64,000 nucleotides of DNA, from NCBI GenBank assembly GCA_046349515.1, contig JAXMCE010000010.1, positions 1 to 64,000 of the forward strand, given 5' to 3'. The notes beneath the pieces were generated by a model. The model was not told the DNA's origin, made no database searches, and saw only the letters and a program-made list of their open reading frames with translations. The translations under genes and the position numbers were made by a program. Below are positions 7,547 to 15,606 of this stretch, one piece after another (position 1 is the first letter of the stretch; each line of letters begins with the position of its first letter). The DNA is from JBGPGW01 sp046349515 (GTDB lineage: Bacteria; Pseudomonadota; Alphaproteobacteria; CADEGL01).

Positions 7547-9085
7547 TTGACGGTTGACGAAACGGCCGTCGGCTCGGAGGGCCGCCGCTTCGCTGTCAAT
7601 TGCGCCGTGATGTTGCCGACCATCATGCATTCGGTCGACATCACGATTGCCACGGTCGCCCTGCCGAGCATCCAGGGCGCGCTCTCGGCGACGCAGGATC
7701 AGGTTGCCTGGGTTCTCTCGTCCTATGTGATCGCTGTCGCGATCGTGACCCCGGCCACGGGGTGGCTCGCGGCGCGGCTCGGCCGGCGCCGCCTGTTCCT
7801 CATCTCCGTCGCGGGCTTCACCCTGACCTCGGCGCTGTGCGGTGCCGCGCACGGTCTTCTCGAGCTTGTCGTCTATCGCCTGCTGCAGGGCGGGTTCGGC
7901 GCGGGCCTCATTCCGTTGTCCCAGGCGGTCATCCTCGACACCTACCCGAGGCGCGATCACGGGCGCGCGATGGCGATCTGGGGCGTGGGAGTCATGGTCG
8001 GGCCGATCATCGGTCCCACGCTCGGCGGCTATCTCACCGAGTTCCACGACTGGCGTTGGGTGTTCTACATCAATCTGCCGATCGGCGTCCTCGCGATCCT
8101 GGGCATCCTCGCGTTCGTGCCGGACACGGAGCGCGATTCGCGGCGCGCGCTCGACTATTTCGGCTTTGCCGCCTTGGCGCTCGGCATCGGCTGTCTCCAG
8201 ATGGTGCTCGACCGCGGCGAGAGGCTCGATTGGTTTGCCGACACGGAGATCATCCTCGGGACCGTCCTCGCGATCGTCGGATTCTACTGGTACGTCGTTC
8301 ACAGCCTGACCACCCAGCGTCCGTTCCTTGCCCCGGAACTGTTCCGCGACCGCAATTTCGTCATCGGCCTGGCGCTCGGCTTCACCGCGCATGTCTGCCT
8401 TTACGCGACCGTGGCGCTCCTGCCGTCCTTCCTTCAGAACCTGCTCAACTATCCCATCCTCACCTCGGGCGTGCTGTTCGTGCCGCGCGCGATCGGCACG
8501 CTCATCGGCATGGCGATCGTGAGCCGGGTTGCCACGCGGATCGACGCACGCGTCCTCATCCTCACGGGCCTCATGGTGGCAAGCTACGGCTTGTGGGAAA
8601 TGACGCGCTTCACCCTCGAGGTGAGCGAATCCCGGATCGTCTGGAGCGGCTTGATCTTCGGAATAGGGTTGGGCCTCGTCTTCGTGCCCGTCAGCACCAC
8701 GACATTCGCCACCTTGCCGAGGGCGCTTCGGACCGAAGGGGCCGGAATCTACGCGGTCGTCCGCAGTCTCGGGGCGAGTCTCGGCATATCCGTTTTCGTG
8801 ACCATTCTGGTCCGCAACGCCCAGGTCAACCGCTCCACCCTCGTCGAGCACGTCTCGCCCTACAATGAGCGCTTCCATGATCCCAATCTGCTCGGCCCCC
8901 TGGCGCACAACCCAGCGGAAGGCCTCTCGAGCCTCAGCCAGATCATCGACCGCCAGGCCGAGATGATCGCCTACGTCAATGATTTCCGGGCGCTCATGGT
9001 CGCGACGCTGTGCGTCGCGCCGCTCGTCTTCCTGCTCGACAGCCCCTGGCGGCGCAGCGCGGAGAACGAGGACACCCGGCGCTGA
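7547..9085 (+). CDS. emrB: DHA2 family MFS drug transporter (EmrB-like)
   Basis: Proton-driven multidrug exporter of the 14-TMS DHA2 family, 512 residues. Signature motifs: LPSIQGALSATQDQVAWVLS at TMS1-2, the motif A loop GWLAARLGRRRLF, motif C GVMVGPIIGPTLGGYL, and IWGVG before it. The start is a TTG at 7547, three bases after the emrA stop, with AAAGG about 10 bp upstream. It functions with the preceding HlyD-type protein under the MarR regulator. Substrate unknown. Confidence 0.93.
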   Translation: MTVDETAVGSEGRRFAVNCAVMLPTIMHSVDITIATVALPSIQGALSATQDQVAWVLSSYVIAVAIVTPATGWLAARLGRRRLFLISVAGFTLTSALCGAAHGLLELVVYRLLQGGFGAGLIPLSQAVILDTYPRRDHGRAMAIWGVGVMVGPIIGPTLGGYLTEFHDWRWVFYINLPIGVLAILGILAFVPDTERDSRRALDYFGFAALALGIGCLQMVLDRGERLDWFADTEIILGTVLAIVGFYWYVVHSLTTQRPFLAPELFRDRNFVIGLALGFTAHVCLYATVALLPSFLQNLLNYPILTSGVLFVPRAIGTLIGMAIVSRVATRIDARVLILTGLMVASYGLWEMTRFTLEVSESRIVWSGLIFGIGLGLVFVPVSTTTFATLPRALRTEGAGIYAVVRSLGASLGISVFVTILVRNAQVNRSTLVEHVSPYNERFHDPNLLGPLAHNPAEGLSSLSQIIDRQAEMIAYVNDFRALMVATLCVAPLVFLLDSPWRRSAENEDTRR

Positions 9086-9123
9086 GAGATGACCGCGCCG
9101 GGCAGGGACGGCTCTCGGCGGGA

Positions 9124-9603
9124 TCAGTCGGCGCGGTGGGTTCGCTCGCGGCGCTCGTGGCGTTCCTGGGCCTCGACGCAGAGGGTCGCCGTGGGGCGCG
9201 CCTCGAGGCGCCTCAAGCCAATGGGCATGTGGGTCTCAACGCAATAGCCGTAGCTCCCGTCCTCGATGCGGCGCAGAGCCTCATCGATCTTCATGATCAG
9301 CTTCCGTTCGCGACCGCGCGTGCGCAGCTCGATTGTCGCGCCGGCTTCGGCCGTGGCGCGGTCAGCCGCATCCGCCTCGTGGAGACCGCCGGCCTGAAGG
9401 TGATGGAGCGTCTCGCTCGATCCACGGAGGAGTTCCGCACGCCAGCGCACCAGCTTCTGGCGGAAATACTCGCGCTGGCGAGGGTTCATGAACTCCTCGT
9501 CGTCGCTCGGGCGATAATGGGTCGGCAGGCGGATCGACATCGGATGACTCGGCGCTTCGGCCGGATGGGCTCGGAGGGAAGAACTCTTATCAGCCGCGGT
9601 CAT
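9124..9603 (-). CDS. dksA: RNA polymerase-binding transcription factor DksA
   Basis: Secondary-channel factor that works with ppGpp on transcription initiation. Recognised by FMNPRQREYFRQKLVRWRAELL, the coiled-coil acid-containing region EADAADRATAEAGATIELRTR, and IEDGSYGYCVET...GLRRLEARPTATLCVEAQERHE. Only two cysteines remain of the four-cysteine zinc site, as is common in alphaproteobacterial DksA. The start is uncertain: GTG/ATG candidates exist at 9636, 9603 and 9540, and none has a strong ribosome site. It lies downstream of fliX on the same strand and may be co-transcribed. Confidence 0.9.
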   Translation of the reverse strand: MTAADKSSSLRAHPAEAPSHPMSIRLPTHYRPSDDEEFMNPRQREYFRQKLVRWRAELLRGSSETLHHLQAGGLHEADAADRATAEAGATIELRTRGRERKLIMKIDEALRRIEDGSYGYCVETHMPIGLRRLEARPTATLCVEAQERHERRERTHRAD

Positions 9604-9648
9604 CGGGTGCCACATCGCGATGGGCGCGGCGCACACGCATGATCGGCG

Positions 9649-10062
9649 CTAGACGCCCCGGTCCAGCTTTGCGAGCTCGACGCGCGCGCGCACTTCGATT
9701 TCCCGCAAGACATCGGCCAAGCGCGGATCGGATGCCTCTTCGATGCGGCTTTGCACGACCTGCTCGAGTCGTTCGAGAGTCGTGCGCGAGATCGTGCCGA
9801 GGAGGAGGCCGTGGCGAATTTCATCGAGACGATCGAGGATATCCTCGCCCCGGCGGCGCGCGCGGGTGCGGGCCCCTGCCTCACCCACCTCTTGCAGGGC
9901 CAGCACGCTCGAGACGCTGTCGACGACGGCGTTGGGCGTGAGCGACGCATTGCCCATCGCCGCGTCAAGCTGCGAGGCGAAGGATCGCCCCGAGCCGTGA
10001 CCCGAGCGCTCGACGCGCCGGCCGGACAACCTGTTCGCCCGTCCTGTTGGATCGACTCTCAT
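9649..10062 (-). CDS. fliX: Flagellar assembly regulator FliX
   Basis: Trans-acting partner of FlbD; in Caulobacter it couples completion of the early basal body to FlbD activity. Family hallmarks: LALQEVGEAGARTRARRRGEDILDRLDEIRHGLL in the middle and DPRLADVLREIEVRARVELAKL at the end. The start at 10062 (MRVDPTGR) gives 137 residues, close to Caulobacter FliX; an earlier in-frame start at 10107 exists. It is divergent from flgI, as in Caulobacter, with a perfect CtrA box 55 bp upstream. Very likely it acts on the FlbD encoded at 43129. Confidence 0.92.
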   Translation of the reverse strand: MRVDPTGRANRLSGRRVERSGHGSGRSFASQLDAAMGNASLTPNAVVDSVSSVLALQEVGEAGARTRARRRGEDILDRLDEIRHGLLLGTISRTTLERLEQVVQSRIEEASDPRLADVLREIEVRARVELAKLDRGV

Positions 10063-10116
10063 GCGGTCGCGATGGTCCGATGTGATGGATGGCATGCAAG
10101 GGTGCATCCGCCCCGC

Positions 10117-10131
10117 TTAACGGTGCGTTAA
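10117..10131. promoter_or_regulatory. Perfect CtrA box between fliX and flgI
   Basis: TTAACGGTGCGTTAA fits TTAA-N7-TTAA exactly. It lies 55 bp before the fliX start and ahead of the two FlbD-like dyads of flgI. In Caulobacter fliX is a CtrA-dependent early gene, so the site most likely drives fliX. Confidence 0.75.
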
Positions 10132-10147
10132 GAGCGCGCCGGACCGG

Positions 10148-10185
10148 CGGCAATCCTTGCCTCCCTGGCCTGGCAAGACTTACCG
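10148..10185. promoter_or_regulatory. Two ftr-like dyads upstream of flgI
   Basis: CGGCAA-TCC-TTGCCT at 10148-10162 and TGGCAA-GAC-TTACCG at 10171-10185, spaced 23 bp start to start. The nearer one ends 74 bp before the flgI sigma-54 promoter. Each deviates from the ideal dyad by one or two bases. Confidence 0.65.
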
Positions 10186-10259
10186 GGCGGCGGCGGGGCG
10201 CCTCAAATTAAATCAAGGTCTATCAACGAGTTGAGGGGGCGGTGGCACCCTTATCCGCC

Positions 10260-10274
10260 TGGCACGTGGATTGC
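10260..10274 (+). promoter_or_regulatory. Sigma-54 promoter of flgI operon
   Basis: TGGCACGTGGATTGC is a full match to TGGCACG-N4-TTGC. The expected start point, near 10286, means translation must begin downstream, which selects the ATG at 10344. Confidence 0.88.
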
Positions 10275-10343
10275 GAACGTGTGGACTGGATGGCCGAGCG
10301 TCTCGATGCCGGCCCAAGAGATCGATGGAAGACTGAGCGACTC

Positions 10344-11483
10344 ATGACGCAGCGAATGCAGACCGGTCCGGCTCGATTCGTGACCGCCCTTGGCCTCCTC
10401 CTCTTGAGCGTGGTGGCGTTTACGCCGTCGTCGATGGCGGCCTCGCGCATCAAGGACATCGCCGACTTCGAGGGCATTCGCGACAACATGCTGGTGGGCT
10501 ACGGGCTCGTCGTCGGCCTCAATGGCACCGGCGATACGCTCAACAACTCGCCGTTCACCCAGCAAAGCCTCATGGGCATGCTCGAACGGCTTGGCGTCAA
10601 CATTCGCGATGCCACGCTCCGAACCAAGAACGTCGCGGCCGTCATGGTGACGGCCCGATTGCCGGCCTTCGTCCGCCACGGCAGCCGCGTCGACGTCACG
10701 GTCAGCGCGCTCGGCGACGCGACCAATCTCCTCGGTGGAACCCTGCTCGTGACGCCGCTTCTCGGCGCCGACGGCGAAGTCTATGCCGTCGCCCAGGGTC
10801 CGGTCGCCGTCGCGGGGTTCTCCGCCGCCGGGTCCGCCACGACGGTCACGAAAGGCGTGCCGACTGGCGGCCGCATCGCAAGCGGCGCCATCGTCGAACG
10901 TGAAGTCGGCTTCGAGCTTGCCTCGATGCAATCGGTCAAGATCACGCTTCGCAACCCCGACTTCACGACCGCCCGCCGCGTGGTTGCCGCCATCAACGGC
11001 CACACGGGAACGGCCTCGGCACGTCCGCTCGATCCGACGACGGTTCTCGTCGCGGTGCCGGCCCATTACCAGGGCCAGACCGTCGATCTCCTGACAGACA
11101 TCGAGCAGCTCGAGGTCGAACCGGACCAGGTCGCTCGCGTCATCATCGACGAAACCACGGGCATCATCGTGATGGGAGAGAAAGTCCGCATCAGCACCGT
11201 AGCGATCGCCCAGGGCAACCTGACGATCCGGATCACGGAAACCCCCCAGGTCTCGCAGCCCAACGCCTTCTCCAGCACCGGGTCGACCGTGGTCGTCCCC
11301 CGCACGAACGTCGAGATCGACCAGGGCGACGGCAAGAAGCTCGGCGTGCTCAAGGTCGGCGTCACCCTGCAGGATCTGGTCAATGGCCTCAACGCCATGG
11401 GAATCGGACCGCGCGACATGATCACGATCCTCCAGGCCATCAAGGCGGCCGGGGCGCTCCAAGCCGAATTGGGGTCCATGTGA
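10344..11483 (+). CDS. flgI: Flagellar P-ring protein FlgI
   Basis: Periplasmic P-ring subunit around the rod. From the ATG at 10344 the product is 379 residues with a signal peptide (FVTALGLLLLSVVAFTPSSMAA). Family motifs: RIKDIADFEGIRDNMLVGYGLVVGL begins the mature protein, then LNNSPFTQQSL, NVAAVMVTA, DVTVSALGDATNL and the end LNAMGIGPRDMITILQAIKAAGALQAEL. Starts upstream of 10286 would precede the predicted transcript start. First gene of flgI-cheL-flbY-flgK-flgL-fliW. Confidence 0.96.
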   Translation: MTQRMQTGPARFVTALGLLLLSVVAFTPSSMAASRIKDIADFEGIRDNMLVGYGLVVGLNGTGDTLNNSPFTQQSLMGMLERLGVNIRDATLRTKNVAAVMVTARLPAFVRHGSRVDVTVSALGDATNLLGGTLLVTPLLGADGEVYAVAQGPVAVAGFSAAGSATTVTKGVPTGGRIASGAIVEREVGFELASMQSVKITLRNPDFTTARRVVAAINGHTGTASARPLDPTTVLVAVPAHYQGQTVDLLTDIEQLEVEPDQVARVIIDETTGIIVMGEKVRISTVAIAQGNLTIRITETPQVSQPNAFSSTGSTVVVPRTNVEIDQGDGKKLGVLKVGVTLQDLVNGLNAMGIGPRDMITILQAIKAAGALQAELGSM

Positions 11484-11803
11484 TGAATCTGCCCATGCAC
11501 CTTCGCCCGCCGACCGCGCCGATGGACGGGGCGCCGCTTTCGAAGCCGAACGCGGTGCACAACGATGCCGCCGCATGGCGCGCGGCCAAGGATTTCGAGT
11601 CCCTGTTCCTGTCCCAGATGATGGGCTCGATGTTCTCCGGTCTCGATTCGAAAGGCATGTTCAACGGAGGACATGGCGAGGCCATCTACCGGTCGATGAT
11701 GGGCGAAGAATTCGGCCGCCTGGCCTCCAAGTCGGGAGGCCTCGGCATCGCCCCGGCCGTCTACCGCGAAATCGTCAAGCTTCAGGAGGTTCAATCGCCA
11801 TGA
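11483..11803 (+). CDS. cheL: Rod-binding protein, FlgJ N-terminal domain type (CheL)
   Basis: Rod-capping/assembly protein equivalent to the N-terminal half of FlgJ, with no muramidase domain; 106 residues. The core ARDFESLF-type motif appears as AAKDFESLFLSQMMGSMF, followed by GHGEAIYRSMMGEEFGRLASKSGGLGIA. The order flgI-cheL-flbY is that of Caulobacter, hence the name. The ATG overlaps the flgI stop (TGATG); a GTG three bases earlier is an alternative start. A separate peptidoglycan hydrolase must serve rod penetration; none is seen here. Confidence 0.88.
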   Translation: MNLPMHLRPPTAPMDGAPLSKPNAVHNDAAAWRAAKDFESLFLSQMMGSMFSGLDSKGMFNGGHGEAIYRSMMGEEFGRLASKSGGLGIAPAVYREIVKLQEVQSP

Positions 11804-12240
11804 ACACCGGTGACATCGCAACGACCCTCATCGCCGTGACAAGCCGTCTCATCGACCTCATGGGACGCGAGATCGAGCTGCTTCGGTCCATGCGGCCGCG
11901 GGAAATCGAATCGCTCCAGGCCGACAAGGCCGGCTTGACGCGCACCTATGTCGAATACGTGGCGCAGCTCCAGTCCGAGCCGTCCCGCCTTGGGGCCGTT
12001 GAGCCCATCGTGCGCGACGAGCTGCGGCGCATCACCGAACGCTTCGAGGAATCCGTCGCCGAGAACGCCCGTGCGCTTCGCGCCGCGAGCGAGGCCAACA
12101 ATCGCCTCATCAAGGCGATCATCGAGGCCGCCGGTCAGGTCGAGACGCGCCACGCCGGCTATACGAGCACGGGCACGTCGCCTGATCGCCAGTCTGGAAA
12201 GGCGCGCGGCCTGTCTCTGACGGTCAACCAGCAGCTCTAA
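11800..12240 (+). CDS. flbY: FlgN-like hook-filament junction chaperone (FlbY)
   Basis: Predicted export chaperone of FlgK and FlgL. The 146-residue helical protein has the FlgN pattern: an N-terminal amphipathic helix, then LMGREIELLRSMRPREIESLQADKAGLTRTY, and a long helix ending in the FlgK/L-binding region EANNRLIKAIIEAA. Start at 11800 overlaps the cheL stop (ATGA) and follows a strong AGGAGG site. It directly precedes flgK and flgL, its likely clients. Confidence 0.82.
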   Translation: MNTGDIATTLIAVTSRLIDLMGREIELLRSMRPREIESLQADKAGLTRTYVEYVAQLQSEPSRLGAVEPIVRDELRRITERFEESVAENARALRAASEANNRLIKAIIEAAGQVETRHAGYTSTGTSPDRQSGKARGLSLTVNQQL

Positions 12241-12252
12241 CGAGATCCGCCG

Positions 12253-14019
12253 ATGTCGCTGTCGATCGCCCTCCAGAACGCATTGAGCGGCCTTCAAGTC
12301 TCGAAGACCGCCCTCGACGTCATTTCGAGCAATGTGGCGAACGTCAACACCGAGGGCTACACGCGCAAGATTGCCAATCTGCAGACGGCTGTCGTCGGCG
12401 GCGAGGGACGCGGCGTTCAGATCAGCAGCATTACGCGCAACGTCAACGACATCCTCGTCCGGAACATTCGCACCGAACAGTCCGCGAGCGGCAAAGCCGA
12501 CGTCGAAAACGACTTCTTCGCGCGCACGCAGGAGCTGTTCGGTACGCTCGGCAGCAACAGCTCGCTCGGAACGACGATCACGAACTTCTCGACCGCCCTC
12601 AACGCCGCGGCGGCCACGCCCGAGAACATGACGCTGCGGACGAAGGCCATCGATGCGGCGGTTGCGCTGACGCGGCAACTGAACGACATGTCGGCCAAAA
12701 TCCAGTCACTGCGCAGCAATGCGGATCAGGAGATCTCGAATTCGCTGACGACGGTCAATCAGCAGATCGCCACGATCGCGGACCTCAACATCCAGATCAA
12801 CCGGGCAGCGACCCTGCACGGACCTTACGGCGACCTTCTCGACAAGCGGGACCAGGCGCTCAACACGATCGCCAAAGAAATGGATGTAACCTCCTTCGAG
12901 CGCGACGCGGGTTCGCTCGTGCTGATGACGGGAGACGGGCGGGTTCTCGCCGACCTTTCGACCAAATCTCTCTCTCACCTTCCCGCCGCCGCTCTCGATG
13001 CGTCGGTCAGCTACCCGGCGAGCATCGATGGGATCAAGCTTGACGGCGCCGATATTTCCGCGTCGATCACGTCGGGGCGCCTAGCCGGTCTTATCAACAT
13101 GCGCGACAAAGACCTGCCCAATCTCCAGACGCAGCTCGACAGCTTGGCGACGACGCTCAAGACCGAGATCAACAAGCTCCACAATGCCGGCGCCGGAAGC
13201 CCGCCGGCGGGCACGCTCACCGGAACCGCGACCGTGACGGGCGGTGGCGCGGCCGTCTTCAGCGGCACCGGCATCGCGCGCATCGCGGTGGTCAAGAGCG
13301 ACGGCACCTTCGCCTCGGCCCCGTTCGACCTCAACCTCGCGAGCGTGGCGACGGTCGGCGGACTCGTGAGCGCCATCAACACGAATCTCGCGGGCTACGC
13401 GACGGCGTCGCTCAACGCCAACAACCAGCTGGTCATCACCGCCGACAACACGGGCGACGGCGTTGCCATCAATGAAAACACGAGCTCGGTCGGTGGGATC
13501 GGGCTGTCGTCCTATTTCGGCTTGAACGACTTCTTCGTCGGCAGCAGCGCTGTCTCGCTTGCCGGATCCATCGCCGTTCGCTCCGACATCGCCACGTCCC
13601 CCCAGCTCCTTTCGAGCGGGACCCTCAACAACGCCTCTGCCGGCGGCATTACCGCCGGCACCACGACGGCCGTCGGACCTGGCGACGGCACGGCCTTGCA
13701 GGCCATGATGAACGCGTTTCACACGTCGTATGCCTTCTCGGCGTCGGGCGGACTTCCCGCCGTGACGACGACGATCGCCGAGTACAGCAACCAGATCCTC
13801 GCGGACAACGCCTCGAAGACGGCGGCCGCCGATGACAATGCGAAATACCATACGACGCTTCTCAACGACATCAAGGCGAAGTCGGCCGCGATCAGCGGCG
13901 TCAACATGGACGAGGAGCTGTCCAATCTCATCATCTATCAAACGGCCTACGCGGCGGCGGCCAGGGTCGTCACCACCGCGTCGGAAATGATGGACATCCT
14001 CGAACGGATGATGGGCTAG
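12253..14019 (+). CDS. flgK: Hook-filament junction protein 1 FlgK (HAP1)
   Basis: First junction protein between hook and filament, 588 residues. N-terminus LQNALSGLQVSKTALDVISSNVANVNTEGYTRK is the axial-protein signature; FlgK-specific features include the YGDLLDKRDQALNTIAKEMDV region and the end MDEELSNLIIYQTAYAAAARVVTTASEMMDILERMMG. The central part (about residues 310-440) is a Ser/Thr/Ala-rich variable domain with NNQLVITADNTGDGVAI, resembling the repeat modules of FliD and FlgE here. Confidence 0.95.
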   Translation: MSLSIALQNALSGLQVSKTALDVISSNVANVNTEGYTRKIANLQTAVVGGEGRGVQISSITRNVNDILVRNIRTEQSASGKADVENDFFARTQELFGTLGSNSSLGTTITNFSTALNAAAATPENMTLRTKAIDAAVALTRQLNDMSAKIQSLRSNADQEISNSLTTVNQQIATIADLNIQINRAATLHGPYGDLLDKRDQALNTIAKEMDVTSFERDAGSLVLMTGDGRVLADLSTKSLSHLPAAALDASVSYPASIDGIKLDGADISASITSGRLAGLINMRDKDLPNLQTQLDSLATTLKTEINKLHNAGAGSPPAGTLTGTATVTGGGAAVFSGTGIARIAVVKSDGTFASAPFDLNLASVATVGGLVSAINTNLAGYATASLNANNQLVITADNTGDGVAINENTSSVGGIGLSSYFGLNDFFVGSSAVSLAGSIAVRSDIATSPQLLSSGTLNNASAGGITAGTTTAVGPGDGTALQAMMNAFHTSYAFSASGGLPAVTTTIAEYSNQILADNASKTAAADDNAKYHTTLLNDIKAKSAAISGVNMDEELSNLIIYQTAYAAAARVVTTASEMMDILERMMG

Positions 14020-14030
14020 AGGGTACCGAG

Positions 14031-14954
14031 ATGACACGAATTGCCACGATCGCACAGAACACGCTCATGCTCGCCAATCTGGCGGAGGCGCAGGCCCGCG
14101 TCGCCGAGACGCAGATCAGCATCTCGAGCGGCCGCGTCGCCGAACGCTACAGCCAGATCGCGCCGAACGCGCGCCGCCTTGTCAGCCTGCAGGAAAGTCA
14201 GCTTCGCGTGACGCAATACGTCGAGAACAACAAGCTCGCCGACCAGCGTCTCCAGGCCATGGAGACAAGCGTCAGCGAAGTCACGAAGGTCGCGCAGGAC
14301 TTGCGCTCCGACCTCGTGGCCGCCCTCAACGTATCCGGCAAGGACCAGGGCGCCGTCGCCTCCCGCGCCAGCGGCAAGCTCACCCAGGTCGCCAATCTGC
14401 TCAACACGGAGGTCGACGGTCGCTACCTCTTCGGCGGCTCGATCATCAACAAGCGTCCCGTCGACCTGTCGGACCCGAGCTTCGCCGTGCCCTCCCAGAC
14501 CTATCCCAGCACGGCCGACACGAACTATTACCAGGGCGACTCGGTCATCATGTCGACCCAGGCCGACGATTCGGTGCAGATCGACTACGGCATCACCGCC
14601 GACAATCCCGCTTTCGAGAAAGTCATCAGAGCCCTCAATCTCGTCGGGACGGCCAGTTCGGGCAACGACCTCGACGAGGCACGCGGCAACGAGGCCCTGG
14701 GGCTCGTCGACCAGGCCCTCAGGGACCTTGCGGTCGTCGTCGGCCGTGTCGGTGCCTCGCGCAGCAACCTTCAGACGACGAACAACAAGCACCAGGATTA
14801 CGTCGTCTATCTCAATCAATCGATCTCGGACATCGAAGCGACCGACATTCCGGCCGCCATGACGCGCATGAGCCAGGACACGGCCACGCTTCAGGCCTCG
14901 TATTCCGTGCTCGCCCGCATCACGAACTTGTCACTCGCCGACTACCTCAAGTAA
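14031..14954 (+). CDS. flgL: Hook-filament junction protein 3 FlgL (HAP3)
   Basis: Second junction protein, linking FlgK to the filament; 307 residues. It shows flagellin-like N-terminal helices (RIATIAQNTLMLANLAEAQARVAETQISISSGRVAERYSQ) and the motif LNTEVDGRYLFGGS, and ends in a flagellin-type helix with LQASYSVLARITNLSLADYLK. It begins 11 bp after flgK. Confidence 0.93.
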   Translation: MTRIATIAQNTLMLANLAEAQARVAETQISISSGRVAERYSQIAPNARRLVSLQESQLRVTQYVENNKLADQRLQAMETSVSEVTKVAQDLRSDLVAALNVSGKDQGAVASRASGKLTQVANLLNTEVDGRYLFGGSIINKRPVDLSDPSFAVPSQTYPSTADTNYYQGDSVIMSTQADDSVQIDYGITADNPAFEKVIRALNLVGTASSGNDLDEARGNEALGLVDQALRDLAVVVGRVGASRSNLQTTNNKHQDYVVYLNQSISDIEATDIPAAMTRMSQDTATLQASYSVLARITNLSLADYLK

Positions 14955-14983
14955 CGCCGATCCGCAGAGGAAGGAGCTCAGCC

Positions 14984-15484
14984 ATGATGGCCCCCCACGC
15001 TGAAGTCAGAACCGTCGACCTGCCCGCCCGCCCGCCCGTCGAATTCGGCGCGCCCGAATACGTCGAGATCGATACGCGATTCGGCCGCATTGCGTTCAAG
15101 ACCGAGCACGCGATCGAAATGCCGCTCGGCCTGCCGGGTTTCCCGGGACGCCGCTCGTTCGGCCTCAGCGCCGTTCCCAGCGACAAGTTCGACCAGTTCC
15201 TGCTGTTTCAGGATCTCGATGACGCGAAGCTGTGCTTCCTCGTCCTTCCGATGCCCATCAGCACGCCACTGATCGAAGCCGAGGACGTCACTGAAGCCCT
15301 GGAGACTCTCGGGGTCGCCCACGAGTCCGCCGCCATCCTGCTCATCGTCACCGTGCGGCAGGACCAGGGCGGGGCGGCCGCGACCGTTAATCTTCGGGCA
15401 CCGATCATCCTCGACACCGCCCGGCGCACGGCCCGGCAGCACGTGATGCCGAACAGCAAGTACGCGATTCGGCACGCAATCTGA
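14984..15484 (+). CDS. fliW: Flagellar assembly factor FliW
   Basis: In Bacillus and Campylobacter FliW binds either flagellin or the translational repressor CsrA, so it links flagellin export to flagellin translation. The 166-residue product has the family pattern TRFGRIAFKTEHAIEMPLGLPGFPGRRSFGL, FLLFQDLDDAKLCFLVLP, and a TVNLRAPIILDTARRTARQHVMPNSKYAIRHAI end. It is the last gene of the flgI operon. Most studied Alphaproteobacteria use FlaF and FlbT instead; neither is in the window. The flagellin leader at 28517-28556 has matching CsrA-type sites. csrA was not found here. Confidence 0.9.
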   Translation: MMAPHAEVRTVDLPARPPVEFGAPEYVEIDTRFGRIAFKTEHAIEMPLGLPGFPGRRSFGLSAVPSDKFDQFLLFQDLDDAKLCFLVLPMPISTPLIEAEDVTEALETLGVAHESAAILLIVTVRQDQGGAAATVNLRAPIILDTARRTARQHVMPNSKYAIRHAI

Positions 15485-15606
15485 GCGGCGGGCGAAGCCA
15501 GGGGTGCGGCCGGCGGGAGGGGGCGGACTTAGGGATCGGTTAACGGCCGGCCGCCAAGATCGCCCCCGCTTCACCACCCGTCCCACGACCCGACGCGCGA
15601 CAGTCA

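Noticed and set aside
15485..15606. Promoter or dyad at the start of the glycosyltransferase island
   Set aside because: No GG-N10-GC, CtrA box or CGGCA dyad was found in these 122 bp; the island may read through from fliW or use an unrecognised promoter.
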